A stretch of 64,000 nt of DNA from Billgrantia campisalis (GCF_022341425.1 NZ_JABFUC010000001.1:124001-188000), one strand, 5' to 3'. Positions 37,877 through 46,508 are shown, counted from the first letter of the stretch. Notes: a model not told the origin generated them from the letters alone. Translations and numbers: made by a program.

Positions 37877-38917
37877 TTACGGGTTCACCGTCGACGCATG
37901 AAGGTCCAAGCGAACGGCCTCATGCACCGCCGGCAAATGCGCATAGCCGCTAGGATACCATAAGCGCTTGATGGGAATGGATTGGGCGATACGGGCCAGG
38001 CGCTGGAAACGGCTTGCATGCAAGCGGCTTTCACCCTCCTCCGACGCCTCAGCGAATACGGGCCATTCGGCATGCGCATCGAAAAGGTGCACCAGGAAGG
38101 AGTGCCTGACCAGCTGGATCATGGCCTCCCCCGCCGCCACCGGATCGATTCGCACCGCGCCATCCGCCGCGTCGATATCGCCAGCCAAACGGCGCTCCAG
38201 CAGATAGATGCAGGCCACCGGCAGGGTCGCCGACGCTACCCTGCCGACCCGCCCCGCCGGCACGCTGAGCTTTGCAAAGGCCGGATGCACCAGGGGAAAA
38301 GTGTCCGTCTCACCGACAAATCGCCCCGCCTGCTCCGGCGTCAACTTCATCTGGGGGAAGCCATGTCGGCAAACAACGCTGCCATCGTGATAATGCAGCG
38401 CAGAAATATCATCGGCGAGCAGCGGGATCCCCGCCTCGACCAGCGAGGCTACCAGGGTACTCTTGCCCCCGGTGCGATCGGCGGCGAACAGCACCGCCCG
38501 GTCGTCAACGACCACCGCTCCGGCATGAATGGCCGCCACGCCCGACAGCTCGAGGTAGTAGGCCATCACATGCCCCAGCAGGCAGATCTCGACCATGTAC
38601 TCGAGCGCTGGGGCGTGGAGCTCGCAGCGGATCTCCCCCGCGCTCAGCCAGAAGTCCGCGATCCGCGGAAAGCGCATCACAATACCGGCCGGTGCGGCAT
38701 AAGCCTGCACGACCCTTTCCCCGAAGCGGTTCTTGTCGGGGCTCTGGTAGAGCGAGGTCTCTTCCAGCAGCGTTGGCGGCGGGGTCACATGCGTTAGATG
38801 AAAACGCAAGTCGGGCTGCATGTCCGAAGGCGCGGCGGTCATCGGGGTGCGGAAGGGGTAATCGGTTTCCAGACAGTAACCGAACAGGAGATGCCGATGG
38901 AAAGAAACGATCGCCAC
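37877..38917 (-). CDS. HPr-kinase-like P-loop protein of the RiPP locus
   Basis: About 346 residues. The GTG at 38917 is chosen because AAGGAG lies 8 bp before it; another GTG three codons earlier leaves only 1 bp. The central part (about 130-185) resembles the catalytic core of HprK: VAAIHAGAVVVDDRAVLFAA, a Walker A variant AADRTGGKST in which the first P-loop Gly is Ala, and a HprK-type LLADDISAL with paired Asp. The rest has no clear family. Related kinases occur in some lasso-peptide clusters, where they phosphorylate the precursor's C-terminal Ser. The precursor here ends in Leu, so the target is uncertain. 35 bp beyond the preceding gene and last of the four. Confidence 0.78.
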   Translation of the reverse strand: MAIVSFHRHLLFGYCLETDYPFRTPMTAAPSDMQPDLRFHLTHVTPPPTLLEETSLYQSPDKNRFGERVVQAYAAPAGIVMRFPRIADFWLSAGEIRCELHAPALEYMVEICLLGHVMAYYLELSGVAAIHAGAVVVDDRAVLFAADRTGGKSTLVASLVEAGIPLLADDISALHYHDGSVVCRHGFPQMKLTPEQAGRFVGETDTFPLVHPAFAKLSVPAGRVGRVASATLPVACIYLLERRLAGDIDAADGAVRIDPVAAGEAMIQLVRHSFLVHLFDAHAEWPVFAEASEEGESRLHASRFQRLARIAQSIPIKRLWYPSGYAHLPAVHEAVRLDLHASTVNP

Positions 38918-38951
38918 GCGCCACACTCCTTCGTCGCCGATACAAAATAGG

Positions 38952-40184
38952 TTAACGGTATATCAAGAGTCCGTTTTTCTCGAGTTCCGCCACGAAAACG
39001 GCAAGGTCATGGCCCAGGGTGGACGGGGCAATGTCGTAGCGCTCCAGCAGCGCTGCCTCGGCAGCCTCCAGGGTGCCGTGCTCTAGCACGTAGCGCCACA
39101 TCTCGGCTGCCGAGCCCTCCAGGCGGAAGCAGGGAGCGGTATGGCCTGAATCCTCCGGCATCCTCGCCACCGCAACGGCCGAGTCGATCTCGGCCCAGAG
39201 GACGCGATCGGCTGGCCTGATCGGGCCCGGGCAATTGGGGAGCAGCATGACGTTTCCCTCGATACCGGCGACAGCGGGCTCACACCGCAATGTTTCCGCC
39301 GCAATACGCCGCTTGAGGCACAGGTGGGAGGGCATGAGATGCCAGCCAGCCTCAAAGCGCCGGGCATCGGCATTCCAGAACTTTGAGTCGGGCTCGCTCC
39401 AGGCGAAGGCAAAATAGGCGACAACCCCGATCCAGTACCCCTGCTCGCCCGTTCGCGACTGCTGCTGACTGCACCATTCGGCATAGCCCTCCCCATAGCG
39501 TCGCGGCCCCAAGTCGCGCAGGACCTCGGCACTCAAGCAGTCGATAACCCGCGCTTCACGAGACATCAGTGCTTCCCGAAAGCCCTCGGGAGCCAGCAAG
39601 GAGGCAAACACGACCTGATGCTTTCCCGCATGCTTCAGGTATTGCTGCAGCCTCAGCCCGGAAATGGCACAGTCGTCCACGATCACGATCGGAGCACTGG
39701 GTCGCTCACTCCGGAGCGTGCCGATATCCCGAAGCTGATCGGGCCGTAGGTCGAGCGCATAGGCCAGCATGCCCAGCACTATATGCCCCCCACGAGGGAT
39801 GGTAGCGAAATGAAAGGAGCTTAGCTCCTCACGGCTGAAGCGCTGCCTGAGGCGCAGGGCCAAGCGCTCAGTCAGCTGCTCGGCATCTTGATAGTCGATA
39901 TAGCGGTAATGCTCGGTTGCCTCGTCAAGCAAGGTTGCCAGGTTCTGCAGGCGCTCATGTTCAAAGGCAGAGAAGTTTCCGAAGGCAGCGATCAGCGGTA
40001 CCGGGTGGCATCTGGCGACCTGCCTGACATTTGGCAACTTTCGCCATAGCGGATTGCTGGAAATCGTCGCCAACAAGGAAGAGAGCGCGGTTTCCACCGC
40101 GCTCTCCTGCATAAAAGACAGTAGATGTGAGATACGACCACCACCATCCCACAGCAGCACACTTCCAATGGATACCGGCGACAT
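38952..40184 (-). CDS. Phosphoribosyltransferase-like / PqqD (RRE) fusion protein
   Basis: 410 residues from the ATG at 40184. Residues about 95-240 look like a type I phosphoribosyltransferase: HFATIPRGGHIVLGMLAYAL (PRGG near 130-133) and PRPP-loop-like IVIVDDCAISGLR (Asp-Asp at 170-171). Residues about 325-410 have the PqqD/RiPP-recognition pattern: VLWAEIDSAVAVARM, FRLEGSAAEMWRYVLEHGTL, then a helical end with ELEKNGLLIYR. PqqD-like domains (B1 in lasso clusters) bind the precursor leader. The fusion to a phosphoribosyltransferase-like domain is unusual. 56 bp downstream of the precursor. Confidence 0.75.
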   Translation of the reverse strand: MSPVSIGSVLLWDGGGRISHLLSFMQESAVETALSSLLATISSNPLWRKLPNVRQVARCHPVPLIAAFGNFSAFEHERLQNLATLLDEATEHYRYIDYQDAEQLTERLALRLRQRFSREELSSFHFATIPRGGHIVLGMLAYALDLRPDQLRDIGTLRSERPSAPIVIVDDCAISGLRLQQYLKHAGKHQVVFASLLAPEGFREALMSREARVIDCLSAEVLRDLGPRRYGEGYAEWCSQQQSRTGEQGYWIGVVAYFAFAWSEPDSKFWNADARRFEAGWHLMPSHLCLKRRIAAETLRCEPAVAGIEGNVMLLPNCPGPIRPADRVLWAEIDSAVAVARMPEDSGHTAPCFRLEGSAAEMWRYVLEHGTLEAAEAALLERYDIAPSTLGHDLAVFVAELEKNGLLIYR

Positions 40185-40240
40185 TATCCACCCATCCAAA
40201 AAGTAGTTATTATTTTCACTTTAGCTATAGACTATTAAGT

Positions 40241-40414
40241 TCAAAGGCCAGGATTATCCTCATGGCCTCCTGGATCGACACTCCCCTGCCTCAGGTCACC
40301 TCCTGGGTTAGTCAGTCCCACTTGGGTAATGTCACTGACGCTTCCCCACTGCTTTAGCTGTGGGGGTTCATAGTGACGGAGCGTTTCTTGCTGCCTTTCT
40401 TCATTACGGCTCAT
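40241..40414 (-). CDS. Lasso-type RiPP precursor peptide
   Basis: 57 residues. The ATG at 40414 has GGGAG 8 bp upstream. Residues 15-30 read YEPPQLKQWGSVSDIT, an exact match to the leader motif YxxPxLxxxGxxxxxT bound by PqqD-type recognition domains. With the conserved Thr at position -2 (T30), the leader ends at Q31. The 26-residue core starts at V32, with the first ring (VGLTNPGGD) closable to D40 as a nine-residue macrolactam. The tail is long, Cys-free and without aromatic residues; it repeats an N/D-P-G-[G/L] motif three times in the core and ends DNPGL. Encoded between the cyclase-like gene and the PqqD fusion gene. Confidence 0.82.
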   Translation of the reverse strand: MSRNEERQQETLRHYEPPQLKQWGSVSDITQVGLTNPGGDLRQGSVDPGGHEDNPGL

Positions 40415-40548
40415 TTTCAATACTCCCGAATTCCGGCACACAATTAATTACAGTACCGCATCACAAGCATACAAACCTGGGGCCATAACGGCAAAATGAT
40501 TTTCATAACCCATCAATCAAATGTTTCTCATGCTTCGACACGCAAGCC

Positions 40549-42438
40549 TCACCAGAATTCACGCAACCAAAGCTCTAACGAGAGAGTTGACCATAGGTCA
40601 AACATCTTCCTTTCCCCATTAACGTAGGCGTTGAAATCATGGAGCAGTCGATCACCATCAATATAGCCTAGGCTGGCGCAGCGGCTGTCCTTGATCAACG
40701 CCATGACATTTGTGTAAGCCTCCTTGCGCAAGGCACGCTCATACAAGGGCTCTGGTGACACCTTCCTTGCCGACTCAATGGCCTCAGAAGGCATGATGCC
40801 GCGCATGGCGCGCCGGGGCAGGCGCTTAAAATCGCTGCGCCGGGTAAGCTGATGCTGAGGGCACGCCAGCACGAAGCTCGCCAGCCGTCGATCGCTCCAG
40901 GGGTCCAGCACTGACATGCCGTGAGCAGCCGCAGCACGGGCATCGTTAATCAGCCCTCGAGTGACGAAGGAGGAAAAGACGAGCTCATAGCGCTGCCGGC
41001 CGGCAAGATGGACACTGTCCGGCAGCTCGCCGTGGATGGAGATCCCGGGTACGACCCCATGCTGGGTGAGAAACGCCTGCCGAACATGAGCAGCCCCCAG
41101 CGGCGAGGGGCTGGCCGCCCACCCCAAGCGCTGAGCCAGCTGCTTCACCGCCGCCAAGGGCGCGGCCGACTGCGGCAATGATGGCTTGAGTAGTGTCGCA
41201 ACCAGCAAGCGCGCAGCCGAGCTCCGCGATGAACGGCGCAGCGAGCGCCACTCATCCAGCGCTTCTTGCCAGCGCCGCGCTGACACCAGCCCATGGAGCG
41301 CATTGACGTTGTCCCCGCACATCACGTCGCCACGATTTCCGGATATCATCGATCGCGCCCCATCCCGCCGTGCCGCTTCCAGGCTCTTATGAACGAATGC
41401 CTGGTACATGGTCATGAAGGGGTCGTCAGGATGTGGCACATGCAGAGCGAGATCATGCAGGGGGTATGTCAGTGAGGCATCGATCTCGGTGACGGGAATT
41501 TGATAGGCAGACGCTATACGATAAATATTGGCGCGCTCATCGCACTGCGGAAAATCGTTGAATGCCAAGCTATATGCTCGCAGTGTTGCAACGGGCTCGC
41601 CTTGCTGCCTAAGCCAGCCGGCCACGGAAGCCACCGAGCCAGAATCCATACCACCACTCAGGCTGATAGCAGCGGGAGAATCCATTGACTGTAGTCTACA
41701 GCGAACCGTTTCCAGTAGAATGTCGCGCAAATGCTCTACATAGTCGCCATCGTCGCGGTATATAAGCGTCTCACTTGGTACTGCCTGCCAGAATCGACGC
41801 CGCCGACACTGCCCTTGCAGGTTGACCGAAACGTGCTGTGCAGGCTCCAGTTCTTCTATACCGTCATAAAACGAGATGCCTGCCGGGGTTTGCATGCCCG
41901 CCAAGTGCCAGGCAACGGCTCGCTCATTGATCCGCTTAGGCACACGGCTTGCCGCCAGTAGCTGATGTGCTTCACTCGCGAACAGCAGGCAGTCGGGTTC
42001 AAGACGGTAGTAGAGTGTGCACATCCCCATGGCATCGCGTACAAGGTGCAGCTGCCGACGCTGACAATCCCACCAGGCGAACGCGAAATCGCCTAGCAGT
42101 TTATCCATCGCCTGCTCGCCACGCCGCTGCATGAGCGAAAGTATCGCGTCAGCATCGGAGTCTCTATCTGAGCACCGACCATCCAGCAGTTCCCGGCGAT
42201 TATCGAGTCGCGCACAGGCCACCAGTGCATGGGCGCTATTTCCGGAGACGGCAAGTCCGTCGACTGACCTATCACGCCTACCGCTGTCACGTAACAAGCA
42301 GGCGATGCCCAGCGGGCCCTGGTAGTGGTAGCGAATGCCATCAGGGCTTAGGTGAGCCGCACGGGCTGCCATGGATTCAAGCACCAGCGGTGATACCGGC
42401 TGGCCATCGAAGCGCAAGATTCCGCAAATTCCGCTCAC
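40549..42438 (-). CDS. Asparagine-synthetase-like enzyme (lasso cyclase type, C protein)
   Basis: About 629 residues from the GTG at 42438, which has GGGAGG 11 bp upstream and gives the usual family start VSGICGILRFDG. A TTG start 11 codons earlier is possible. N-terminal class II amidotransferase fold, but the Cys lies at residue 5, so it cannot be a processed N-terminal nucleophile. The C-terminal synthetase domain has the ATP-pyrophosphatase loop SGGMDSG (261-267). In lasso clusters this enzyme adenylates the ring Asp/Glu and forms the macrolactam. It precedes the precursor by 134 bp. First gene of the locus. Confidence 0.85.
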   Translation of the reverse strand: MSGICGILRFDGQPVSPLVLESMAARAAHLSPDGIRYHYQGPLGIACLLRDSGRRDRSVDGLAVSGNSAHALVACARLDNRRELLDGRCSDRDSDADAILSLMQRRGEQAMDKLLGDFAFAWWDCQRRQLHLVRDAMGMCTLYYRLEPDCLLFASEAHQLLAASRVPKRINERAVAWHLAGMQTPAGISFYDGIEELEPAQHVSVNLQGQCRRRRFWQAVPSETLIYRDDGDYVEHLRDILLETVRCRLQSMDSPAAISLSGGMDSGSVASVAGWLRQQGEPVATLRAYSLAFNDFPQCDERANIYRIASAYQIPVTEIDASLTYPLHDLALHVPHPDDPFMTMYQAFVHKSLEAARRDGARSMISGNRGDVMCGDNVNALHGLVSARRWQEALDEWRSLRRSSRSSAARLLVATLLKPSLPQSAAPLAAVKQLAQRLGWAASPSPLGAAHVRQAFLTQHGVVPGISIHGELPDSVHLAGRQRYELVFSSFVTRGLINDARAAAAHGMSVLDPWSDRRLASFVLACPQHQLTRRSDFKRLPRRAMRGIMPSEAIESARKVSPEPLYERALRKEAYTNVMALIKDSRCASLGYIDGDRLLHDFNAYVNGERKMFDLWSTLSLELWLREFW

Positions 42439-42576
42439 GACACGCTGAGCCTCCCGCCCTTCAAACGCCAAGGAGTCAGGCGATGAAGCCGCGGGTCGGG
42501 CTCAAGACCCCGCCTCCAGCGATGTTCAACGCCACTGCGACGCGCTGTCGACACTACACTCCGACCGACAGTCACT

Positions 42577-42587
42577 TACATAATGTA
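42577..42587. promoter_or_regulatory. Small palindrome upstream of the RiPP locus
   Basis: TACAT-A-ATGTA is a perfect 5-1-5 palindrome, about 140 bp upstream of the cyclase-like start in an AT-rich patch. Possible operator for the insert. No convincing -35/-10 pair was found, and a run of eight G (42616-42623) lies nearby. Confidence 0.25.
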
Positions 42588-42657
42588 GCAGAAAACAACC
42601 TAGGAGTTACTTTTTGGGGGGGGCGGAGACGTGGCGTGCCAGGCTGATCCGCCGCGC

Positions 42658-43629
42658 TCAGTCGACGGACGCCGCCACCGGCCTACCCCGCCGGAACTCG
42701 ACCATGGGGCAGTCGGGCAGCGCCCTCTCGCCGGTCCATTCGCCGAGAAACGCCAGCAGGTTCGGACCCAGCGGCTCGGCCGGCAGTCCCCAGGCCTCAT
42801 CGTAGAGCGAATCAACGAAGTGCAGGCCGCAGGCCGGGGCGGTGACGTCGGCCAAGGTACGATCCTTCAGCGCCATCAGCTCGGCCAGATAGTCATCGCC
42901 GCGCTCGCCGCGTCCCACGGTGACCAGTGCACCGACGATATTGCGGATCATATGGTGCAGGAAGGCGTTGCCCTGGACATCGACCACGACCAGGGGGCCG
43001 TGGCGATGCACTTCGATGAAATGCAGATGGCGCCAAGGGGTCTTCGACTGGCAGCCGCCGGCGCGGAAGCTCGAGAAGTCGTGCTCACCCACCAGCGCCT
43101 GGGCGGCACGGTGCATGGCGTCGGCATCCAGCGGGTCGCGACACCAGGTGACGTTGGCGCGCTCCAACACCGGACGGCTGGGCTGGTTGAGGATCACATA
43201 GCGGTAGCGACGCGCCAGGGCCTTGAAGCGGGCGTGGAAGGTATCCGGCACCTCGTGCACCCAGCGCACGGCGACATCCCGCGGCAGATTGGCATTGACG
43301 CCGAACACCCAGGCCTTCTGGGAGCGCGGCACCGGCGGGTCGAAGTGGACGATCTGGCGAGTGGCGTGCACGCCGGAGTCGGTACGGCCGCTGGCATGTA
43401 CCGTTATCGCGTGGTTGGCCACCTTCGCCAGGGCCGCTTCCAGCGCCCCCTGCACCGAAGGCGCATGCTTGAGCCGCTGCCAGCCGCAGTAGGCGCTACC
43501 GTCGTATTCCACGCTGAGGGCCAGGCGGCCGCTCAGCGGTCGGCGTTCATCGAGAGGTTGGAACAGGGTCATTCGGCCGTCAGCTTCGCTTGTATCGAGA
43601 GTGGGTCGTATCGGACTGGGCAGCTTCAC
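42658..43629 (-). CDS. truA: tRNA pseudouridine(38-40) synthase
   Basis: Modifies U38-40 in tRNA anticodon stem-loops. 323 residues from a GTG whose last bases overlap the fimV stop (GTGA); an ATG at 43572 giving 304 residues is also reasonable, because family similarity begins after it. Catalytic Asp in HASGRTDSGVHATRQ, YDGSAYCGWQRL near the start, GQ-type GCQSKTPWRHL, and NAFLHHMIRNIVGAL. Confidence 0.95.
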   Translation of the reverse strand: MKLPSPIRPTLDTSEADGRMTLFQPLDERRPLSGRLALSVEYDGSAYCGWQRLKHAPSVQGALEAALAKVANHAITVHASGRTDSGVHATRQIVHFDPPVPRSQKAWVFGVNANLPRDVAVRWVHEVPDTFHARFKALARRYRYVILNQPSRPVLERANVTWCRDPLDADAMHRAAQALVGEHDFSSFRAGGCQSKTPWRHLHFIEVHRHGPLVVVDVQGNAFLHHMIRNIVGALVTVGRGERGDDYLAELMALKDRTLADVTAPACGLHFVDSLYDEAWGLPAEPLGPNLLAFLGEWTGERALPDCPMVEFRRGRPVAASVD

Positions 43630-46277
43630 AGCCGATAATGGTCGATCAGTTCCCGGGCCTGCATCCGCAGCCGGGGATCCTCGGCGCTGTCCAGCAACGG
43701 CTCGAGCAGCCTCCTGGCCCGCTCGGTCTCGCCAACCTCCAGCAGGCGGCGGGCCTCGTCGAGGTCGTCGAGGTGGCCAGGGCTGACGCGCAAGCCGTCA
43801 TTATCCGGATCCAGAGGCGGAAAGGCCACCTCCTCCACGTCCCACTCTCCGTCGTCTGCCCCCTCGGGCACGCGGCCGGGAATATCTTGGCTTTCGCTTT
43901 TGATCTCAGGCTCCGGCACTGGCACATCCTCGGAGCCGCTGTCGCCGCTGGTGAACTCTATGCTGGGCTGCATCGGTGTCTCCTGACGTGCGGCGGGCTC
44001 AGGGTCCAGAGGCGGCGGCTGATAGTCGATTACCTCTGGGGCCGATTGCTGGCGGCCAAGCGGGGGCTGCTCCGCTTCCCCTTCGGCGGCCTCGCCACCC
44101 CGTACCCCCTCGCGGGTGGCGTACTCACCGGCCGTCTGGGCATCATCGGGCTCAGGCGTCTCCCCGTGATCGGCGTCTTTCTCGCCGTAAAGCGCCTCAG
44201 GTGGCTCCGGCGCCAGATGCTCACTCTCCCCCTCGACGGGGAAACGGGCGTGATCGCGCTCCAGCCCGGAAGAGGCCTGTGCCATGACATCCGCGGCATC
44301 GTGCGCCGGCTCATCGGCAATGGGGGGACCATCCTGGTCTGCGCTGCCCTGGCTTGCGCTACCCTCGTCTTCAGACTCTGGCCGGCGGCTTGCCATCAGG
44401 CGGTCGACCTCGGCGCGGATTGCCGGGTCGTGACTCTCGCGCAGCCGTTCGGCCTGGACCTGTGCCGCCTGCCAGTCTCCCTGCTCCTGGTAGGCAATCA
44501 GCAGCTTGAGCCGCAGATCCTCACGCCCCGGCTCCCTGGCCAGCCCGGCAAGCAGCACATCCCGAGCCTGATCATAGCGACCGTAGGCCATGAAGATATC
44601 CGCCTCGCTGATCGCCTCGGCGCGGGGCATGGCGCTCGAACCGGGTGCGGCGGCAATCATCCCGGGCACCACCGGCGGCTCGACTGTCGACGTCGAGGCG
44701 CTCGCAGACGAGACGCCAGGTGCCGCCTGGGTAGGCGCCGATACCGTGGTCGGCGTCGCCCCGTGCGCCCCATGCGGCATGGTCGCAAAATCGGCAGCGT
44801 GGTGGGTTTCACCATGACGGCGACGCCTGATCAGCAGCCACAGGCCTAGCAGACCCGCCACGCCGGCTGCACCAAGCACCAGGTTGCGATCCATCTGGGC
44901 CGGGTAGACGGCCCCCCACCAGGGCGCGTCGGCGTCGTCGGCCGGCGCACTGCCGGGCGGCACCACCCCGCCGGTGCCGGGCCCATCCTCTCCCGCGCCG
45001 CCGGCCAGCAGTGCCACCAGCTGGTCGCGCAGGATGTCCACCTCCTCACGCAGTCCACTCACCTGGTCCTGCAGTGCATCCCGCTCCTGCTGCACCGCCT
45101 CAAGCGCCTCGCGACTCTCCAGCCAGCGCCGTTCGAGACGCGCCAGCCGATGTGCTTCATCCGGCTCGATCAGCCCCTCGGCCCCCAGGGAGGCCAGCAC
45201 CTCGGGGTCCAGTCCCACGCTGCCCGGCGCATCGCGCTCCGGGGCCGTCGTGTCGGCCACCACCGACTCGGCCGTCTCGGCGGCCACCTGAGCATCGGTG
45301 AGCAGCGTCAGACGCGGGGACTCCCCGCCGTTCGCTTCGGCGATCTCCGGATCCGCGCCGCCGGCAACCGGCGCATCGGCCTGGGTAGCGGCCCCAGTCG
45401 CGCGAGGTTCCGTCTCTATCGGTACGCTGGCCACGGCGGTTGGCGGCTCGGCACCGGTATCCAGCGGTACCCGGGCCGGGGCGCCGCTGCCGCGATTCGC
45501 CCAGGCCCGGTTCATGGCCTGCACGGTCGACGCCGCCTCCTCGGCGCTGCGCGCCGCGATAGCCTCACGCGAGGGCACCGTCAGGGTATGGCCGGCGCGC
45601 ATGGCATTGATATTGCCGGAGGGGAAGACGTCCGGATTGGCCTGAACCAGCGCCACCATCATCTGGTCCATGCTGATCGAGCTGTCGGGTCGCAGGCGGC
45701 TGGCCACCGACCAGAGGGTATCGCCGCTGCCTACCCAGGCCTCGCCGCCACCCTGCCCCCTCGCCGTCGGGCGTTCCGCCGGACGTGCCGGCGCCGCCAG
45801 AGTCGGCGATGATGGCGGCGACGTAGCCTGCGACGCGGCGGCACGAGTGGCCGCCGCCGCGCCGGCCAGCACCGGCAGCTGATCATAGTTGGGGGGATCG
45901 AGCAGCAGCGTGACCTCTCGCAGCGACTGGCCGCCGGGCCAATCGAAACGCAGCATCAGATCCAGCCAGGGCTCGCGAATGGCGCGACTGCTGGTGAGAT
46001 CGAGCATCAGTTGGCCTTGATGCTCACGGACCGCCAGCCCCACGCTGGCCGCCAGCGGCGTGCGGCTAAGGCCGGCCGCCTGGAACGCACCCGCCTCGGC
46101 CACCGAGACATTGAGCCGGTCCGGCTCCATCCCGGCAGTGTCGGTCAATGGAATGGTGGCACGCAGCGGCGCATTGAGCGACGAGTGCACCTCGACCTCC
46201 CCCAGCCCGAGCGACACTGCCTGCGGACTGACAGCAGACAGGGTAAGCAGCATGGTGAGTGTCAGCTTGCGTCTCAT
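43626..46277 (-). CDS. fimV: FimV-family peptidoglycan-binding polar protein
   Basis: 883 residues, large and acidic. Signal peptide (MRRKLTLTMLLTLSAVSPQA). N-terminal FimV periplasmic domain (LGEVEVHSSLNAPLRATIPL). LysM domain about residues 182-235 (GDTLWSVASRLRPDSSISMD). Coiled-coil segment near 370-415. TM helix near 470-485 (LVLGAAGVAGLLGLWLLI). A long Asp/Glu/Pro-rich region with TPR-like repeats (YGRYDQARDVLLAGLAREPG). C-terminal FimV motif LDEARRLLEVGETERARRLL. In Pseudomonas FimV organises the pole and type IV pili. Upstream of truA and downstream of asd, as there. Confidence 0.95.
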   Translation of the reverse strand: MRRKLTLTMLLTLSAVSPQAVSLGLGEVEVHSSLNAPLRATIPLTDTAGMEPDRLNVSVAEAGAFQAAGLSRTPLAASVGLAVREHQGQLMLDLTSSRAIREPWLDLMLRFDWPGGQSLREVTLLLDPPNYDQLPVLAGAAAATRAAASQATSPPSSPTLAAPARPAERPTARGQGGGEAWVGSGDTLWSVASRLRPDSSISMDQMMVALVQANPDVFPSGNINAMRAGHTLTVPSREAIAARSAEEAASTVQAMNRAWANRGSGAPARVPLDTGAEPPTAVASVPIETEPRATGAATQADAPVAGGADPEIAEANGGESPRLTLLTDAQVAAETAESVVADTTAPERDAPGSVGLDPEVLASLGAEGLIEPDEAHRLARLERRWLESREALEAVQQERDALQDQVSGLREEVDILRDQLVALLAGGAGEDGPGTGGVVPPGSAPADDADAPWWGAVYPAQMDRNLVLGAAGVAGLLGLWLLIRRRRHGETHHAADFATMPHGAHGATPTTVSAPTQAAPGVSSASASTSTVEPPVVPGMIAAAPGSSAMPRAEAISEADIFMAYGRYDQARDVLLAGLAREPGREDLRLKLLIAYQEQGDWQAAQVQAERLRESHDPAIRAEVDRLMASRRPESEDEGSASQGSADQDGPPIADEPAHDAADVMAQASSGLERDHARFPVEGESEHLAPEPPEALYGEKDADHGETPEPDDAQTAGEYATREGVRGGEAAEGEAEQPPLGRQQSAPEVIDYQPPPLDPEPAARQETPMQPSIEFTSGDSGSEDVPVPEPEIKSESQDIPGRVPEGADDGEWDVEEVAFPPLDPDNDGLRVSPGHLDDLDEARRLLEVGETERARRLLEPLLDSAEDPRLRMQARELIDHYRL

Positions 46278-46468
46278 GGGGTTCCCTTGCGTTACCGGCG
46301 CACAGGCCGCCGATCATCGATTGATGTTGTCATAGTGTGCCGACGTAGGCCGTTACGAAATATGTACCACATCTGTCTGCTCCCCGCGCCCTACCGGGGT
46401 CAAACCCGAGGCATTTCGTTCAACGCCTGCCCCCGGTCCGGCCGGGCCCCGCACCGCTCGCACAAAGC

Positions 46469-46508
46469 GAAGCGGGGCACCTCCACCCTGGTGGAGATGC
46501 CCCGCTTC
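46469..46508 (-). terminator. Stem-loop terminator after asd
   Basis: GAAGCGGGGCA (46469-46479)/TGCCCCGCTTC (46498-46508), extended by CTCCAC/GTGGAG across one mismatch, loop CCTG. 36 bp past the asd stop. Strong 17-bp stem, with a weak U-rich end on the minus strand (GCTTTGT). It separates asd from fimV transcription. Confidence 0.7.

Noticed and set aside
37877..42438. A B2-type transglutaminase-like leader protease inside the RiPP locus
   Set aside because: Searched all frames for a small protein with Cys, then an AHAW-like His and Asp; none was found.
42616..42623. Run of eight G as a phase-variable tract
   Set aside because: It lies in the gap between truA and the RiPP locus, outside any coding frame and without clear promoter elements at the right spacing.
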